A stretch of 56,705 nt of DNA from NCBI GenBank assembly GCA_900545915.1, contig URAV01000024.1:1-56705 (forward strand). The letters run 5' to 3'. Every line of letters begins with the position of its first letter. Position 1 is the first letter of the stretch. The notes beneath the pieces were generated by a model. That model was not told the DNA's origin and made no database searches. It was given only the letters and a program-made list of their open reading frames with translations. Positions 9,346-19,355 of this stretch are shown here, piece by piece. The translations under genes and the position numbers were made by a program. Source of the stretch: an uncultured Porphyromonadaceae bacterium (lineage in GTDB: Bacteria > Bacteroidota > Bacteroidia > Bacteroidales > Coprobacteraceae).

Positions 9346-9359
9346 ATTTAGATTAGCTT

Positions 9360-11921
9360 TTATTCTTTTTCTGCTATAATCTCGAATATTTCTGCAGTAC
9401 CTTCTATACTTATTTTTTCTACATTCTTATTTTCTAACTGTATTTTGGAGAATGGCGAATCGAGTATTGTTTCAGAGACCAGATTACCTTTTGCATCTAA
9501 TTGTTTGCATTTGAGCGGAGTTGACAGACGATTCATTAACAAAATATAGTTTTTTATGCCTTCCTCTACTTCAAAAGCTATAAATTTGTTACATTTAAAA
9601 GATGTGCCGAGATTGCGATCGAATGCGTAGAGAGCTTGTTCCTGATCTTCTGTTTCTAATTTGAATCCCAAATTTTCTGCATGTAGAGGATTTACCTCGA
9701 ATGAACGTATCGAGGCATAGTTGGTTCGTTTGGAATCGAGCCGTTTCAAACGTACATAACGGGCTTTTACAGGATTGCCGTTCCAGTGGATAACATATTG
9801 TTTTTCTAATTCTCCGGTTAAAGCTTTCCAGTTATTCCCATTTTCGGAATATTCGAGGACGGCATGGTCGAAATAATCCACGTCATCAATCGAATTTCTT
9901 CCTTGTAGGATGGATATTTCGGAAACTTCTCGTACTGTTCTCAGATCGATACCGATCCAGTCTCCTGCTTTTTGTGCAATACCTGAAGTATAATAAGTCA
10001 GGGTATCATTGTCGAGCATCAGCTTTGTTTGTGTGGTACTGGAATTCCCGAACGAGCCTATTCCTTTGTAATCCATCGGGATCTCTCCGGTGAGCTTTTT
10101 TAAAAATCCGTGAGCCATATCATCCATTGTGTTTTCATAAAATGGCTGGAGTTTCATTGTTCCGGACTTGTGTGCTTCGTAACTTTTCCGGTCTTCCTTG
10201 CTCATTAGATTTTGTATGTATTTATTCCAAAATAGGGTATCGTTTTGCCTGGAACGATAGATACGGGTAAGTTCTATTGCATGTTTTCCTCTTGCTCCTA
10301 ATTTGCCGAATTCTATTAACCAAGGACGAAGCTCTTTCATCAGTTTTTGATTAGTACAGCCTTTCTCCATTTCGGCAGGTACGTTCTCGATTTTTTCAAA
10401 CTCGTTTTCTAAATTTCGAGCAGCTTCATCTGTCCAGTTTGCAAGTCTGAAAGTCGTTGTTTCCCATGATTCATCTCGGCGATAACCTGTTTCTGTATCA
10501 CAAGAATGAATCGCAAAAGTACGGTAAGCATCCTTTGCATTCGGCACTAACTCGTTTAATCCTCTTTCCCAATTGTCCAGAGCATTGTAGGCAGCTATGT
10601 TCCACGTATAATCAGCAACACCATATAAAGCTAATTTTGAAGCTTCTCCGTGTTCCATCGGATTGCTGACAATTCCGCAGACGTCCTTTTCCGTGAGCGA
10701 TGTATTCAGTCCGTATACCGGGCCTTGTAGGAGAATGTTGCGTACATAGTCCGTTACAGGGTAGTTCCACCAATAATAAGCCGGTCGTTTAATACGGGAA
10801 TTTACAAAATCCAGAGTTTCTTTAGTTAAGTCGCTGCAAACAACATCTCCTGTCCAGAAAACCTTTATATCAGGATAAAGAGTTTTACCGTAAATAGCAA
10901 GACTCCCTTTTTCCGTAGGATCTGCCCAAAGTTTGGAATAGTCGGTCGGGCAGACAGTGAGTGGTGATACATCTCCTTTGGCTTTTACAAAATCATCGGT
11001 TAATCGATTCAGTAATTCGGTTTGTTTCGACGGATTAGTTCCTTCTCCCGAAATATCATCGAAAAAAATTGCAAAGTGACGTACTCCGAGATCATACATC
11101 CAATTGAACTTGTTAACGAGATTTTTGTAATCTTCTTCGTTCCATTTAATATCTTGTCCCGGATGTATTGCCCAAACGAAATCTACACGATTCCGTTTGC
11201 TGGCTTCGATCAGTTGTTTGATATTCTTTGCCTCTTTTTCAGGATAGGGAAGACGCCAGTTGGGACAACTGTGATAAGGATCGTCTTTCGGTCCGTATAA
11301 GTAAGTATTCATTTTGAACTTCCCGTAAAAGTCGATAAGAGACATTCTTACTTCGTGAGACCATGGAGTTCCGTAAAAACCTTCGACCACTCCGCGATTC
11401 GGCAGGTCGGGATAATCGTTGATTTCCAGATAAGGCAATTGCTTGTTTTCGGCAATCGGGCTTTCTAATAGTTGACGTAAAGTTTGGATGCCGTAAAATG
11501 CTCCCCGTTCATCATATCCGGTAATGGATATGCCATTTTTATGAATATTCAGGGCATAAGCTCCGGATACATTCTTTACTTTTTGTTTTTCAGCGGCTTT
11601 TTTCCCGAAGTCAACGATCAGTTTTGCTCCATTTTTATTGAATGTGACAAAATTTAAGTCGCTTGTAAATTTTTTCTGTTTATCTTTCAAGATAAATCCT
11701 TGAGAAATATCCAGTTTCCCATTTCCTATGAAGCCCAGTTTTTGTGGAGTTGGATTGATAATCAGACCTCGGTGATCTATTTTCTTACCCGGGACGGGCA
11801 ATACGTCTTGTTTTTCCGAACGTTGTGAGGATAAGTCGAAATTTGTTTCTTGCGCATGTAGATTACTACACATGAATACACATGCAATCCCTGCAAATAA
11901 TGTTTTTTTATAATTTGTCAT
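9360..11921 (-). CDS. Secreted GH84 beta-N-acetylglucosaminidase with discoidin domain
   Basis: This 853-residue exported enzyme would remove beta-linked N-acetylglucosamine, for example from host glycoproteins. It has a signal peptide (1-23, ending LHAQ), an N-terminal GH84-associated domain (about 50-165), and the catalytic barrel starting RGVVEGFYGTPWSHE (176-190). The paired catalytic aspartates are FFDDI (D288, D289), the substrate-assisted pair of O-GlcNAcase homologues. Residues of about 620-770 resemble an F5/8 type C carbohydrate-binding domain (DNDTLTYYTSG, then ARYVRLKRLDSKRTNYASIRSF). It is alone on its strand. The natural substrate is not determined by sequence. Confidence 0.9.
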   Translation of the reverse strand: MTNYKKTLFAGIACVFMCSNLHAQETNFDLSSQRSEKQDVLPVPGKKIDHRGLIINPTPQKLGFIGNGKLDISQGFILKDKQKKFTSDLNFVTFNKNGAKLIVDFGKKAAEKQKVKNVSGAYALNIHKNGISITGYDERGAFYGIQTLRQLLESPIAENKQLPYLEINDYPDLPNRGVVEGFYGTPWSHEVRMSLIDFYGKFKMNTYLYGPKDDPYHSCPNWRLPYPEKEAKNIKQLIEASKRNRVDFVWAIHPGQDIKWNEEDYKNLVNKFNWMYDLGVRHFAIFFDDISGEGTNPSKQTELLNRLTDDFVKAKGDVSPLTVCPTDYSKLWADPTEKGSLAIYGKTLYPDIKVFWTGDVVCSDLTKETLDFVNSRIKRPAYYWWNYPVTDYVRNILLQGPVYGLNTSLTEKDVCGIVSNPMEHGEASKLALYGVADYTWNIAAYNALDNWERGLNELVPNAKDAYRTFAIHSCDTETGYRRDESWETTTFRLANWTDEAARNLENEFEKIENVPAEMEKGCTNQKLMKELRPWLIEFGKLGARGKHAIELTRIYRSRQNDTLFWNKYIQNLMSKEDRKSYEAHKSGTMKLQPFYENTMDDMAHGFLKKLTGEIPMDYKGIGSFGNSSTTQTKLMLDNDTLTYYTSGIAQKAGDWIGIDLRTVREVSEISILQGRNSIDDVDYFDHAVLEYSENGNNWKALTGELEKQYVIHWNGNPVKARYVRLKRLDSKRTNYASIRSFEVNPLHAENLGFKLETEDQEQALYAFDRNLGTSFKCNKFIAFEVEEGIKNYILLMNRLSTPLKCKQLDAKGNLVSETILDSPFSKIQLENKNVEKISIEGTAEIFEIIAEKE

Positions 11922-11963
11922 TTTTAGTATTAGTATTTAAGTATTTACACTTAATAAACGTTA

Positions 11964-11971
11964 CAAATATA
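11964..11971 (-). promoter_or_regulatory. -7 promoter box for the GH84 gene
   Basis: On the reverse strand TATATTTG fits TAnnTTTG, about 42 bases before the ATG at 11921. Confidence 0.5.
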
Positions 11972-12100
11972 TTGTATCTTATCGAAATAAAAATTGTTTC
12001 AAATCAAAAAAGCTATTAAAAAATATATATTGATTAAAAGACCATCTGAGTTTTCCGGTAAAAAATTATGTATTCGGATTTTTTTGAATCTCTTGTCGGG

Positions 12101-12140
12101 TTGTTTTTTGTTGGAAAGTTTAGACAGGCCCTTAAATATT
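12101..12140 (+). repeat. Dispersed short repeat relic (copy E)
   Basis: TTGGAAAGTTTAGACAGGCCCTTAA resembles the right part of copies A and B and is closest to 34889-34913 (TTGGAAAATTTAGACAG-TCTTAAG). It lies just past the DUF5672 gene. It may be part of a degenerate terminator. Confidence 0.35.
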
Positions 12141-12142
12141 TT

Positions 12143-12949
12143 TTATTTCTGGGAGTGTATTAATTTTTCGATGATCGGACTCCAAAAGGGAAGCATTGCC
12201 GGTTTGTTCCACCCATGACATCCGAAAGGAAGTTGGTGTCCGTGTATCTGGAATGCTTCTTCCGGTAGTTTATCGAATGCAAAAGCGATGGCTTCTCTCC
12301 ATGAAGGAATCCTGAACCGATGTTCTTTTCTATTTACTTCTACTCCCCAGAATACATCTTCATTAAATCGGTTATGGTTACATTGGGATATGTATTTTTC
12401 TATTATCGGCCGTTCATTTTGGGCTATTTCAAAGAAGGCAGATACTTTACGTAAAGAAAAACCTCCGTTGCCGACTTTATAAAAAAGTTCTGTATAGTCC
12501 GATGCATTGAAAAGTTTGTTATAGCCTTTTTTCAGTTTAAGAAACAAATGATAATACCATTGTGTATATTTACGTTTAGGAATCCATGGAGCACCTATAT
12601 AATCGAAATTATGGCTGCACCATTGCTCGAGTTCGTCTCTGAATACGAATACGTCGGTCTGATGTATAAGTATATATTTGGTATCTGAAAATGTTTTGTA
12701 AAATTCAGAAGAAAGCATTAATCGATTATACCCCCTTAGTCCATTAAAATATGATTTGTCAAAAGAGTATGTTTGTCTTTTGCCATATCGATTCTCTATT
12801 ACAGTCATGTCCAGACCGTCCGGAATAACGAAACATATACTGTAACGTTTTAATATATCGAAACATCGATCTAAAGATATCCATTCGGTATCGGATAATT
12901 CCGTCGTATAGATTGGTATGATGACTTTTACTAAATACGGATCAACCAT
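12143..12949 (-). CDS. DUF5672 family protein (glycosyltransferase-like)
   Basis: This 268-residue soluble protein resembles the DUF5672 family, often found in glycan loci and thought to have a glycosyltransferase-like fold. Visible parts are the opening KVIIPIYTTEL, YILIHQTDVFVF (a D-x-V in the place of a DxD site), FDYIGAPWI, VGNGGFSLRKV and NEDVFWG. All of these recall GT-A capping enzymes. Its ATG overlaps the stop of the upstream YfhO-like gene by one base, so the two are translationally coupled. The acceptor is unknown. Confidence 0.75.
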   Translation of the reverse strand: MVDPYLVKVIIPIYTTELSDTEWISLDRCFDILKRYSICFVIPDGLDMTVIENRYGKRQTYSFDKSYFNGLRGYNRLMLSSEFYKTFSDTKYILIHQTDVFVFRDELEQWCSHNFDYIGAPWIPKRKYTQWYYHLFLKLKKGYNKLFNASDYTELFYKVGNGGFSLRKVSAFFEIAQNERPIIEKYISQCNHNRFNEDVFWGVEVNRKEHRFRIPSWREAIAFAFDKLPEEAFQIHGHQLPFGCHGWNKPAMLPFWSPIIEKLIHSQK

Positions 12950-15384
12950 TATTTCTGCACTTTCTTAGTTCTGCAATTGGTATAAATAGCAATAATCCCT
13001 AAAATAAGAATCAGTCCGATGCATACGAATGCAATTCCTACTGTGATGTGTATTGATTGAGGATCGAAACGGAAAATGATTTCATGATCTCCCGATGGAA
13101 TATCCAATCCCCGTAATACATAATTTACTCGTGCCATTTCGACCGGTTCTCCGTCTATGGAAATATGCCATCCCCAAGGAAAATAAATTTCGGAGAATAC
13201 TGCGAAATTATTTTTTGATGTATGAGATTTATATTTTAATTCATTGGGTTTGTAAGATGTCAGAAAAATCGTATCGCCTGCAGCAGGAGCAGAGATATTT
13301 GTTTTTATTTTGTCTGCGAAATGGCGGTCGGCGATCACTGTTTTCTTTTCATTAAAATCGTCTAACGCTTTCATTTCCTGTTCGGCATTTTCTACCCATT
13401 TAATCTCAGATACGAACCATGCATTACCCGCAGCTTCAGGATTTTGTACTACTTGAGGTGCAGCACCGTTTTCCCCGGGGAGGATAAAATATTTTGTATT
13501 GAGCATATTTATTACGTGCGGATTGTTTTTACTGAGCTGGTACTTGATCAGATCATCGTATCTCCGCAATTTTGCAGCATGGTAACCACCGATAGATTTA
13601 TGTCTGTAAGAGGTAATAGCATCATTAAAGGGATCGTACAGAAGATTGTATACTCGATAATTCGGATCAGGATCGGCAAGTATCTGTTTGTCTATTTCTG
13701 TCATAGGGAAAGGATCTTTCAGTTTCCTCGCCGATACGAAATTCTCACTGTTCAGATAACGTTTGTTTACCGGGTACATGTCGGCAAGAATAATAATACC
13801 GCATAATACGACCAATGTTATTTTGTTGATTTTCCCTTTGGCAAATAGGAACAAAACGATAGAGCCTGCCAATATGAACAAGAAACTGCGTAATGCATCA
13901 TCTGTAAAAATAGATTCCCTTACCAGTTCGAGGTTGTAGAACACTTCTCGGTATTCCATGTGTTCGCCCATAAACACCTGTTCTTCCGCACTCAGGAAAT
14001 TAAAGAACAATCCGGGGAAAAGGAAGAATAAAAGAGATATACCTCCGGTTAGAGCAAAGGAGATGATACTTTCTCTCTTTTTCTCGATGAGGATACGTGG
14101 ATTTGCGATTATTTCTTTCAGTGCTAAAATCGCTAATAAGGGAATACAGAACTCTGCTACTACAAGAATACTTGATACTGTCCTGAATTTGTTATACATC
14201 GGGAAGTATTCGATAAAAAATTCGGTTAGCGGTAAGAAGTTCTTCCCCCATGACAAAAGCACCGTTAATATTGTTGCTGCCAGTATTGCCCATTTCAAAG
14301 GACCTTTAACGATAAAACAACCCAGTATGAAGAGTAACATGACGAATGCTCCGACATATACCGGACCTGCCGTTCCGGGTTGATCTCCCCAATAATGATT
14401 CCCGATTTGAGCTACATACTCCCGTACTGAAGGATCTGCTTTTTGCATAGCTTCGGTATTTTTTGCGATAGCTCCGGTCGCTCCCCCTTTTACGTTCGGA
14501 ATCAATAATGACCATGTTTCCCCTATTCCGTAACTCCAATGAGTTATATATTCGGTATCCAATCCGCTTTTAGCCGATATTTTTTCATTAGCGTTTGTGA
14601 GTTCCGCTTGTCCGCGCATTGTTTCTTTAGAATACTCGTAAGTATTATAAAGGCTCGGAATATTCGCTCCAATAGCCAATAATCCGGCGCAAATGATTAC
14701 TCCGGTAGCCTTAAAATATTGTGGAAGTTCATGTCTTTTTTTGAAATCGAAAAAGTAGGCAATAACCAACGCGGCTATAAAGAACATGAAATAGTAACTC
14801 ATTTGAATGTGGTTCGATGTGATCTGCATCATTCCGAAAAATCCGATTAATGCAGCACCTCCGATGTATTTACCACGATAGGCCAGTATTATACCGGCGA
14901 TTGTCGGCGGTATATATGCCAGGGTGATGAATTTCCAGATATGCCCAGCGCCTATGATAATAAAGAAATAAGAAGAAAAGGCGTAGGCTATTGCTCCCAC
15001 CAATGCAAGATACCACCGGATTTTCATTGCCGATAATAGGATGAAAAAACCTAACATCATAATGAATACGAGTGATGCCGGAGATTGTAGTCCGAGGTGA
15101 TATATTCTTCCGATTTGTCCCATCCAGTAATTATTGGCATAGCTGGGTGAAATTTGGAAATTAGGCATTCCTGAAAAAAGCGAATTAGTCCAACGTGTCG
15201 TTTCTCCGGTTGCTTCACGGAAAGCTTTTCCTTCCTGACCGATTGCTATTCCTTGTTGAGTGTCTCCTTGAAATAGCACTTTCCCCTCCAGAATATCCGG
15301 AGAAAAATAAATATAGGAAAGAATAATCATAAACAGAACAGAACCGATATACGGAAGAGCTTTCTTGAAGTTTATTTTACACAT
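12949..15384 (-). CDS. YfhO family polytopic membrane protein
   Basis: This protein of about 811 residues has roughly a dozen membrane helices, then a periplasmic C-terminal part and a last helix near the end. The first helix (FMIILSYIYFS) is followed by EGKVLFQGD, and by SLFSGMPNF soon after, the conserved extracytoplasmic loop of YfhO/GT-C proteins. The family is implicated in lipid-linked sugar transfer to cell-surface polymers. I use the ATG at 15384; the longer in-frame start (TTG, 15417) lies within a TACATTTG promoter box. It is coupled to the DUF5672 gene downstream. Substrate unknown. Confidence 0.83.
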   Translation of the reverse strand: MCKINFKKALPYIGSVLFMIILSYIYFSPDILEGKVLFQGDTQQGIAIGQEGKAFREATGETTRWTNSLFSGMPNFQISPSYANNYWMGQIGRIYHLGLQSPASLVFIMMLGFFILLSAMKIRWYLALVGAIAYAFSSYFFIIIGAGHIWKFITLAYIPPTIAGIILAYRGKYIGGAALIGFFGMMQITSNHIQMSYYFMFFIAALVIAYFFDFKKRHELPQYFKATGVIICAGLLAIGANIPSLYNTYEYSKETMRGQAELTNANEKISAKSGLDTEYITHWSYGIGETWSLLIPNVKGGATGAIAKNTEAMQKADPSVREYVAQIGNHYWGDQPGTAGPVYVGAFVMLLFILGCFIVKGPLKWAILAATILTVLLSWGKNFLPLTEFFIEYFPMYNKFRTVSSILVVAEFCIPLLAILALKEIIANPRILIEKKRESIISFALTGGISLLFFLFPGLFFNFLSAEEQVFMGEHMEYREVFYNLELVRESIFTDDALRSFLFILAGSIVLFLFAKGKINKITLVVLCGIIILADMYPVNKRYLNSENFVSARKLKDPFPMTEIDKQILADPDPNYRVYNLLYDPFNDAITSYRHKSIGGYHAAKLRRYDDLIKYQLSKNNPHVINMLNTKYFILPGENGAAPQVVQNPEAAGNAWFVSEIKWVENAEQEMKALDDFNEKKTVIADRHFADKIKTNISAPAAGDTIFLTSYKPNELKYKSHTSKNNFAVFSEIYFPWGWHISIDGEPVEMARVNYVLRGLDIPSGDHEIIFRFDPQSIHITVGIAFVCIGLILILGIIAIYTNCRTKKVQK

Positions 15385-15414
15385 GACGAAAAATTTTTCT
15401 TTATTATTCTGTTG

Positions 15415-15422
15415 CAAATGTA
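15415..15422 (-). promoter_or_regulatory. -7 promoter box for the YfhO/DUF5672 operon
   Basis: On the reverse strand TACATTTG fits TAnnTTTG, 30 bases before the ATG at 15384. Confidence 0.55.
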
Positions 15423-15515
15423 TAGAAAAAAATAAAAAATCGGCTTTTCTTCTTTTGCCAAATCCAAAATATTAAGTATCAGTTATTAGGGACGGTTTAA
15501 TTTTATGAGAATTTT

Positions 15516-16745
15516 TTATTTTGTTCTCAGCCATTTGTTACGCAAATATTTTACCGGATACCAAGCTGCAGGAAATCCCAATAACGTGACAATTGCCAAT
15601 ACGGCGAATGCATCGCTCCACAAAAGATGTATAGGATAAGCATCTACGATAAATGCTCCGGATGTTTGACCTAATCGGAGTAATCCGTACTCTTGTTGTA
15701 ACCAACATAAAAATATTCCGGCAATGAGTCCTGTTCCTGCTCCGATTGCCGAAATAAGCCATCCTTCGGTTAAGAATATTCTGGAAATAAGTTTTTCGTC
15801 AGCTCCTAAATTTTGCAAAGTCTTGATATCGTTCTGCTTGTCTATGATCAGCATGGAAAGAGAACCGATAACGTTGAATGTGGCGATCATAAGAATAAAA
15901 GCCAGTATTAAAAATGTCATCCATTTTTCTATTTGCATCATCCTGAAAGAGGTCTCTTGCTGCATCATACGGTCTTTGACAAGATAACCTTCTCCAAGAT
16001 GTTCCGATAAAGAAGAAATAGTACGCTTCTCATTAGTTCCGGGCTTGAGCTTTATCTCCAATGCGGAGGCTTGATGAGAATAGTCGAAAAGTTTAGTTGC
16101 CATGTCCAACGGAACAATAACCATTTGGTCGTCATATTCGGGTTGGTTTACGCTGAATACGGCTGTCGCAAACATCCGGTCTTCATTAAATGCATTTGAC
16201 GGGTTTGCCAAATTTACTTTTGCTTTGCGTTTAGGAGTATAAACAAAAAGAGGATATACATAATGTGCCCCTACTTCCAGACGATTTGCCACTCCGACTC
16301 CTATGGTAGCATAATTAGCAATAGAATCTTTTAAAAAAAAATTCCCGTCTAATAATATGCTGTCTATATTGCTTACCCGAGTATAATTGTCCGGTACACC
16401 TTTTAACAGTACCGGCATTTGGCGGTTTCGGTATATTAATAGTGCGTTTTCTTCTATTACCGGGGCGATTGCATCTATCTCTTGCCACTCTGTAAGAGAC
16501 TTTATCGAAGGATCTTGCAGGGAGAGAGTCTTTCCTGTGGCCGGAGTGATTTTTATTTGCGGATCGAGTGAGGAATAAAGGGAAGCGATAAGATCCTGAA
16601 ATCCGTTATAGACCGACAATGTGCAGATCAATGCCATGGTAGTTACGGCGACACCGCATATAGATACCATAGATATAATATTGATCGCACTATGAGATTT
16701 TTTTGAAAAAAGATACCGGATCGCTATTTTCAGGGAAAGACTCAT
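15516..16745 (-). CDS. LolC/LolE-type ABC transporter permease
   Basis: This 409-residue inner-membrane protein resembles LolC/LolE, which release lipoproteins from the inner membrane toward LolA. It has the typical first helix and amphipathic start (IAIRYLFSKKSHSAINIIS), a large periplasmic domain (about 45-265) and three C-terminal helices of the FtsX/MacB fold, with the conserved VIGSLSMLIIDKQNDIKTLQNLGA segment. No ATPase gene (LolD) lies beside it. It sits 11 bases after rbfA and is the last gene of that cluster. A role as another FtsX-type permease is possible. Confidence 0.85.
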   Translation of the reverse strand: MSLSLKIAIRYLFSKKSHSAINIISMVSICGVAVTTMALICTLSVYNGFQDLIASLYSSLDPQIKITPATGKTLSLQDPSIKSLTEWQEIDAIAPVIEENALLIYRNRQMPVLLKGVPDNYTRVSNIDSILLDGNFFLKDSIANYATIGVGVANRLEVGAHYVYPLFVYTPKRKAKVNLANPSNAFNEDRMFATAVFSVNQPEYDDQMVIVPLDMATKLFDYSHQASALEIKLKPGTNEKRTISSLSEHLGEGYLVKDRMMQQETSFRMMQIEKWMTFLILAFILMIATFNVIGSLSMLIIDKQNDIKTLQNLGADEKLISRIFLTEGWLISAIGAGTGLIAGIFLCWLQQEYGLLRLGQTSGAFIVDAYPIHLLWSDAFAVLAIVTLLGFPAAWYPVKYLRNKWLRTK

Positions 16746-16756
16746 CGCATCTTTGT

Positions 16757-17092
16757 TTATTTATTCAATAACGTGTCGATATTTTCGATATAGTCGAGAG
16801 AGTCATCCAAAAAGAACATTAATTCGGGCGTTTTACGTAGTTGGAATCGAACCCGTTGAGCGAGTTCATAACGTATCGACCGGGCGTTGTTTCGTATCGA
16901 TTCGAGAATTTCCTGTGATTTCTCTGGGGGAAAAATACTTAAATATGCTTTAGCGACACTTAAATCGGGACTTACGCGTACGACGCTTACCGAGATGAGA
17001 GTTCCATGAGTTTTTCGGGTTTCGTTTTGAAAAATGTCACTTAGGTCTTTTTGGATCAGACGGCTTATTTTACTTTGTCTTGTAGTTTCCAT
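16757..17092 (-). CDS. rbfA: 30S ribosome-binding factor A
   Basis: This 111-residue protein assists late 30S maturation and 16S rRNA 5' end processing. It begins TTRQSKISRLIQKDLSDIF and has the KH-like core (LISVSVVRVSPDLSVAKAYLSIFP) with the RYELAQRVRFQLRKTPELMF motif near the C-terminus, all diagnostic. Length is normal. It precedes the lolC/E-type gene by 11 bases and follows the O-methyltransferase by 117 bases, a gap that contains a long hairpin. Confidence 0.92.
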   Translation of the reverse strand: METTRQSKISRLIQKDLSDIFQNETRKTHGTLISVSVVRVSPDLSVAKAYLSIFPPEKSQEILESIRNNARSIRYELAQRVRFQLRKTPELMFFLDDSLDYIENIDTLLNK

Positions 17093-17112
17093 AATTTGAA
17101 TATTTTATTTTT

Positions 17113-17147
17113 GATCCGGGATTTTTTATTTTGAAAAAGCCCGGATC
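17113..17147. other. Long hairpin between O-methyltransferase and rbfA
   Basis: GATCCGGG (17113-17120) and CCCGGATC (17140-17147) form an 8-bp perfect stem around an AT-rich loop that can pair further. There is no T tract on either side. It might be an RNA processing or partial termination site within the cluster. Confidence 0.4.
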
Positions 17148-17209
17148 GCAATGTTACGACAGTTCAATATACGAACTTTTCGCGAAATTGTGGTCCGGAT
17201 ATGAGAAAT

Positions 17210-17839
17210 TTATTTTTTCCAGATTAAGGTTAGCCCGTCACGTAGTGGTATAATTACTTTTTCCACACGGGTATCCGAAGCTATCAGATCATTAAATTTC
17301 CGAATCCCGACGGTTTGTCCGTCTCTGGCTTGCGGGTCGATTACTTTACCGTCCCATAAGGTATTGTCTGCTAAAATGAATCCACCCGGGCGTACTTTGT
17401 CGAATATGAGATCATAATATTCGCAATAGTGACGTTTGTCAGCGTCGATGAATACCAGATCGAATGTTTCATCAAGAGTCGGTACGACCTTTTTTGCGTC
17501 TCCTATATGAAAGCGGATATTTTCTTTGTAAGGCGATTGCTCCAGATAAGGCCGGGTGAAATCTTCCAGTTCGTCGTCCATTTCGATTGTGTGGAGTACA
17601 CCGCCAGGATTTAATCCTTCTGCCATACATAAGGCGGAATAACCTGTGAATGTCCCCAATTCGAGAATCTTATCGGGGCGAATCATTCGGCAGAGCATTT
17701 TAAGAATACGCCCCTGTAAGTGTCCCGATAACATACGCGGACGTAATAGGTTTACGTGCGTATCCCTGTTCAGGCGTTTCAGAAATTCTCCCTCTTCGTC
17801 AATATGGTTTAGAATGTATTCTTCCAGCAGTTCTTCCAT
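17210..17839 (-). CDS. Class I SAM-dependent O-methyltransferase
   Basis: This 209-residue protein belongs to the metal-dependent catechol/caffeoyl-CoA O-methyltransferase family. The SAM motif is ILELGTFTGYSALCMAEGL (about residues 58-76) and the metal ligand region is VFIDADKRHYCEYY, then ADNTLWDGKV. It lies 13 bases after pyk, in the same direction. Its physiological substrate is unknown; the family acts on small catechols, but bacterial members often have no assigned role. Confidence 0.87.
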   Translation of the reverse strand: MEELLEEYILNHIDEEGEFLKRLNRDTHVNLLRPRMLSGHLQGRILKMLCRMIRPDKILELGTFTGYSALCMAEGLNPGGVLHTIEMDDELEDFTRPYLEQSPYKENIRFHIGDAKKVVPTLDETFDLVFIDADKRHYCEYYDLIFDKVRPGGFILADNTLWDGKVIDPQARDGQTVGIRKFNDLIASDTRVEKVIIPLRDGLTLIWKK

Positions 17840-17852
17840 GTTTCCGATGCTC

Positions 17853-19316
17853 TTATCGCAGATCTTCTAAGTTCGGGAGTAAGTAACTGCTGTAACAATC
17901 CAATACTTTTCCTACCGGGTCGATCTCAAGGAATGTACTTCCGCCTCCTTCCCCGAAAGCACCTCCGATATATGCGATCAGGTCATCCCGAGTTATCCAA
18001 CCACGGTCGATCATCAGTTTCAGACCGTTGTGAAGATATTCTCTGGAAGTATTTGTTTCCGGTTGATATACGGCAATCACTCCATAAGACAGAGCTAATT
18101 CACGCATTGTTGATTCTCTATAACAAACGGCAAGAACAGGATATTTTCCTCTGTATGCAGCAATATTTCGAGCTGTGCGCCCGGTATAACTGTCGGTAAC
18201 GATTGCCTTTACACCGAGTTTTATCGACGAGCGTACGGCTTGTTTTGCAAGAAATGCGGTAATATCCTCCTTATCTTCTTCTGTCGATACCTGAATATCA
18301 TTATCCGATAGTTTCGTTTTTTCGGCTTCTTCCGCTACTTTCGACATTGTAGCGATGGCTTCCACCGGATATTTACCGTATGCGGTTTCTCCGCTAAGCA
18401 TCAAGGCATCGGTACGGTAATAGATAGCGTTAGCGATATCTGTTACTTCTGCCCGTGTAGGACGAGGATTTTTGATCATCGAGTGTAACATTTGTGTCGC
18501 TACGATAACAGGTTTTTTGGCTTGTACGCATTTCTTGATAAGAATACGTTGTATTCCCGGTATTTTTTCTTGGGGGACTTCGATTCCTAAGTCTCCGCGA
18601 GCGATCATCACGCCATAAGCGACTTCGAGTATTTCATCGATATTATCAACGCCTTCCTGATTTTCTATTTTTGCAATGATTTTTATGCTGCTGTTATGTG
18701 TATCGAGTATCTCTTGTATATCGAGGACATCTTGTTTATTGCGTACAAAAGAATGTGCGATAAAATCGATATTGTGCTCAATGGCATATAAGATATTTTT
18801 ACGGTCTTTTTCGGTCAGAGCCGGAAGATTGATGCGAACACCCGGTACGTTAACGCTTTTTCTTGATCCCAGTTCTCCTTCATTTTCTGCAATACAAAGT
18901 AAAAAGTCGTCGTGTTTTTCTATAACTTTAAATTCTATTTCTCCATCATCGATCAAAACTAAACTGCCGACCGAAAGATCTTTGACGAAATTCGGATAGG
19001 AGATGCATATATGCTCTTTGGTAGTCAGTTGATCAGGATTTCCACTCATTTTTACGTAGTCTCCGGTCGAAAAGTTGATGCGTCCGTCGTCGGCAATCGC
19101 TGTGGTCCGCATCTCCGGTCCTTTCGTATCCATAAGAATAGCGATCGTATTCGAGACAGCTCTTACATTTGTTATGATTTTATTGAATCCTTCAGCATCC
19201 AGATGGGCTGAATTCATACGAACGACGTTCATTCCGTTTTCAAAAAGATCCCGAACGAATTCAACGTCGCAACGTTTATCTGAAACTGTAGCAACAATCT
19301 TAGTTTGTTTTGACAT
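17853..19316 (-). CDS. pyk: Pyruvate kinase
   Basis: This 487-residue enzyme turns phosphoenolpyruvate and ADP into pyruvate and ATP at the end of glycolysis. It has the N-terminal KIVATVSDK and VVRMNSAH, the substrate lysine region IIAKIENQEGVDN, the metal site VMIARGDLGIE and the signature PTRAEVTDIANAI. The C-terminal allosteric domain is complete. The gene lies between aroQ (39 bases upstream) and the O-methyltransferase (13 bases downstream), so a shared transcript is likely. Confidence 0.95.
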   Translation of the reverse strand: MSKQTKIVATVSDKRCDVEFVRDLFENGMNVVRMNSAHLDAEGFNKIITNVRAVSNTIAILMDTKGPEMRTTAIADDGRINFSTGDYVKMSGNPDQLTTKEHICISYPNFVKDLSVGSLVLIDDGEIEFKVIEKHDDFLLCIAENEGELGSRKSVNVPGVRINLPALTEKDRKNILYAIEHNIDFIAHSFVRNKQDVLDIQEILDTHNSSIKIIAKIENQEGVDNIDEILEVAYGVMIARGDLGIEVPQEKIPGIQRILIKKCVQAKKPVIVATQMLHSMIKNPRPTRAEVTDIANAIYYRTDALMLSGETAYGKYPVEAIATMSKVAEEAEKTKLSDNDIQVSTEEDKEDITAFLAKQAVRSSIKLGVKAIVTDSYTGRTARNIAAYRGKYPVLAVCYRESTMRELALSYGVIAVYQPETNTSREYLHNGLKLMIDRGWITRDDLIAYIGGAFGEGGGSTFLEIDPVGKVLDCYSSYLLPNLEDLR

Positions 19317-19355
19317 AATTTGATCTATATAACTTATATAACAATCTGAAAGTAT

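Noticed and set aside
13958..14383. Forward open frame of 141 codons within the YfhO-like gene
   Set aside because: It is antisense to membrane helices of the YfhO-like protein and codes for a low-complexity basic peptide; no promoter or relative is seen.
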